This document shows, in pieces, positions 59,620 through 61,015 of a stretch of DNA of 61,015 nt. How positions within the stretch are numbered: position 1 is the first letter of the stretch; every line of letters starts with the position of its first letter. Made by a program: the position numbers and the translations under genes. The DNA is from Clostridium sp. AM30-24 (GTDB taxonomy: Bacteria > Bacillota > Clostridia > Lachnospirales > Lachnospiraceae). The notes beneath the pieces were generated by a model. It made no database searches, was not told the DNA's origin, and worked only from the letters and a program-made list of their open reading frames with translations. Location: NCBI RefSeq assembly GCF_003480435.1, contig NZ_QUJB01000016.1, positions 1 to 61,015 of the forward strand. The letters are read 5' to 3'.

Positions 59620-60846
59620 ATGAAAAAATTTATGCTATGTATTATGGGCTCGCTCATTGCACTGTTTGTAGTATTTTGGTGTTGCATTTCGTATACGGTA
59701 AATTACAAGAAGATAACTTGCGATACATCCGTTTCACCAGATAAAAAATATGAAGTGATACTTCAAGCTGTTGGAGAACCGGAATGGCCTTTTGGTTCAG
59801 CAAGTGGACGGTTAGTCCTTAAAGAAGGCGAAGATAAGATATCGCAAACAGATTTTGAATTGCACAATGACGGTGCAAGCATCAGTAGCAGCTGTTGGAA
59901 GGTTACCTGGCATGAGGATTATGTAGAAATAATTCTATCAGGTGAAGAACAATTTGATGAACAAGTCATTTTATATTTCGATGGTACGAAAGAAATACAG
60001 CAATTGACAGATGTAGCAGATATTGAAGTAGAATATCCATCAGGAGAGAGATTAGATGAAAGCCGGGTTATAACTGAACAATCCTTTGATGTAGAATTGA
60101 ATGATTGGGGTGAAGTACAGTTTGTATCTTATCTGCCGACTTATGAAACGCTCTGGGAAGATGTTTCATTTGTGCTGGCAAAAGACAATCAAATTATATA
60201 TTATTTTCCGGAGTGTTATGAAAATAATAGTACAGAGAATGATAGTGTAGGAATGTTTGATAGTGTTGAAGCGGTTGGATTTCAGGATATAGATGGAGAT
60301 GGTGCAAAGGATGTGATTGTCATCATAAACTATGTTACAGGAGCAGGACCGCAGGGAATGATGCCACGAAAGACCATTAGAATATTCAGTTCACAGGATA
60401 ATGGTTTTGTCATTCAACACGATTTAATGGATGAATTAATGGAAAATATGAAAGAGGATGATATTTCTATTCCTGCGATCTGTGATTATGTGACATTAAT
60501 GGAAACAAATGAAATATATGATGGATATCGTACTATATATCAACAATACTTCGCAGACGAAGGATGTGATTTTATGATATCATACGGTGCGAATAGAAAT
60601 TCTAGAGTTATCTTAAATGAGAATGAGGAAATAATAGAATATCTTGTATATGACAGACTTTCGGAGAATGAAAAATGCGAATTATATGTTTTATACAGAA
60701 GTAAGAAAAACACAGATGGTTCATGGTATATCTCAGAGGCGGAGATCCTTGATATATTTGCATATAGTATGTCTACAAAAGATGTGGTCAGTAGTGGTAA
60801 AACATCATGGTCAGCGACTGGAAGTGAAGAGCATGAAATAAATTAA
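59620..60846 (+). CDS. Exported protein with calcium-loop-like DxDGDG motif
   Basis: A 408-residue protein with an N-terminal membrane or signal segment (about 5-27). Residues ~33-130 resemble small exported beta-sandwich domains (SPDKKYEVILQAVGEPEWP). VGFQDIDGDGAKDVIVI at ~219-235 is an FG-GAP/dockerin-like calcium loop. The rest is not recognised. GGGGG precedes the ATG by 9 bases. It is the last full gene of the AT-rich island in this window, downstream of the interrupted gene and probably in the same transcript. Confidence 0.72.
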   Translation: MKKFMLCIMGSLIALFVVFWCCISYTVNYKKITCDTSVSPDKKYEVILQAVGEPEWPFGSASGRLVLKEGEDKISQTDFELHNDGASISSSCWKVTWHEDYVEIILSGEEQFDEQVILYFDGTKEIQQLTDVADIEVEYPSGERLDESRVITEQSFDVELNDWGEVQFVSYLPTYETLWEDVSFVLAKDNQIIYYFPECYENNSTENDSVGMFDSVEAVGFQDIDGDGAKDVIVIINYVTGAGPQGMMPRKTIRIFSSQDNGFVIQHDLMDELMENMKEDDISIPAICDYVTLMETNEIYDGYRTIYQQYFADEGCDFMISYGANRNSRVILNENEEIIEYLVYDRLSENEKCELYVLYRSKKNTDGSWYISEAEILDIFAYSMSTKDVVSSGKTSWSATGSEEHEIN

Positions 60847-60898
60847 GATAAGCTTTTGATTTTAATTCGATTATCTACATGTGGAGTGAGGTGTTTTT

Positions 60899-61015
60899 AT
60901 GAGAAAGTTTGTTAGAACGTATTCTCCATTTTTAGTATATTTTGTATGTGTGGCTTTGGCTTATTTTCTTTGTTTTTGGGAGTATCCCAAAGTTTGTGTA
61001 AACCTCCAAACTGAT
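60899..61015 (+). CDS. Membrane protein, N-terminal part only (cut by window end)
   Basis: GAGTGAGGTG followed by ATG at 60899 opens a frame that stays open to the window edge. The 39 visible residues start MRKFVRTYSPFLVYFVCV and contain a membrane segment (about 9-27). Too little is present to name it. TCTACATGTGGA just upstream is a poor relative of the BlaI-like dyads. Confidence 0.55.
   Translation, partial: MRKFVRTYSPFLVYFVCVALAYFLCFWEYPKVCVNLQTD

Noticed and set aside
60882..60893. Further BlaI-like operator before the last partial gene
   Set aside because: TCTACATGTGGA lacks the TTAC/GTAA half sites shared by the other four and is too weak to call.
51595..61015. Complete integrative element
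   Set aside because: No integrase, relaxase or conjugation gene is visible in the window, so only island scars and cargo can be claimed.
1..61015. CRISPR array, rRNA or tRNA genes
   Set aside because: No regularly spaced direct repeats and no tRNA cloverleaf or rRNA signature were noticed on either strand by reading; a tRNAscan or Infernal run would be needed to exclude them fully.

Overview
The window looks like a chromosomal segment from an anaerobic, spore-former-related Firmicute, most likely Lachnospiraceae (Clostridia). The support is mid-GC coding DNA with strong AGGAGG ribosome sites, a methionine T-box before metG, mutS2 with an Smr tail, yhaM, meso-diaminopimelate dehydrogenase, oxygen-sensitive nrdD/nrdG, aconitase-type leuC/leuD pairs and a BspA-type leucine-rich repeat protein. 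The genus cannot be fixed from the sequence alone. No rRNA, tRNA or CRISPR array was seen.

Layout. 1-1.2 kb: the 3' part of an IS200/IS605-type tnpB with its right end and predicted omegaRNA, inserted into the end of a peptide-binding-protein gene. 1.35-9.2 kb: nitroreductase, a PrpR-like regulator, a DUF885 lipoprotein, then an amidotransferase-fold hydrolase, an M20D amidohydrolase and a YfcC permease that look like an amide or peptide catabolic operon. 9.3-13.1 kb: a MerR/zinc-ribbon/methyltransferase-like fusion, and an overlapping alpha/beta hydrolase plus MprF-like membrane protein. 13.3-18.4 kb: T-box, metG, traX-like, tatD, rsmA. 18.5-23.4 kb: ATC-hydrolase family protein, two MATE pumps flanking ddh. 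23.5-28.3 kb: LRR protein, metallopeptidase-VWA protein, MoxR-type ATPase, radical SAM protein. 28.5-33.7 kb: nrdDG, then a MarR regulator with its MATE pump. 33.9-37.7 kb: two different leuC/leuD-type pairs. 38-47.4 kb: metallo-beta-lactamase-fold hydrolase, M20 peptidase, two-component system, mutS2, a catalytically dead HtrA-like protein, yhaM. 47.5-51.6 kb: a second T-box in front of cstA, then rlmD.

From 51.6 kb to the end the DNA is clearly more AT-rich and looks acquired. The 3' end of rlmD and its downstream DNA are repeated in diverged form about 760 bp further on, bracketing a cysteine-peptidase-like gene. Beyond lies a MecA/PBP2a-type penicillin-binding protein, three tandem paralogous cell-surface proteins, two short membrane-anchored proteins with duplicated 5' ends (one interrupted by an in-frame TAG) and further secreted or membrane proteins. 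Two promoters in this island carry BlaI/MecI-like dyads (TTAC-N4-GTAA), so the island is best read as a beta-lactam or cell-wall-stress inducible envelope module. This is the strongest candidate here for an undescribed system.

A second theme is a 133-bp MITE-like repeat with 12-bp terminal inverted repeats: two near-full copies (one with a perfect 10-bp target duplication), one internally deleted copy, and one diverged copy that supplies the start codon and signal-peptide n-region of the DUF885 lipoprotein.
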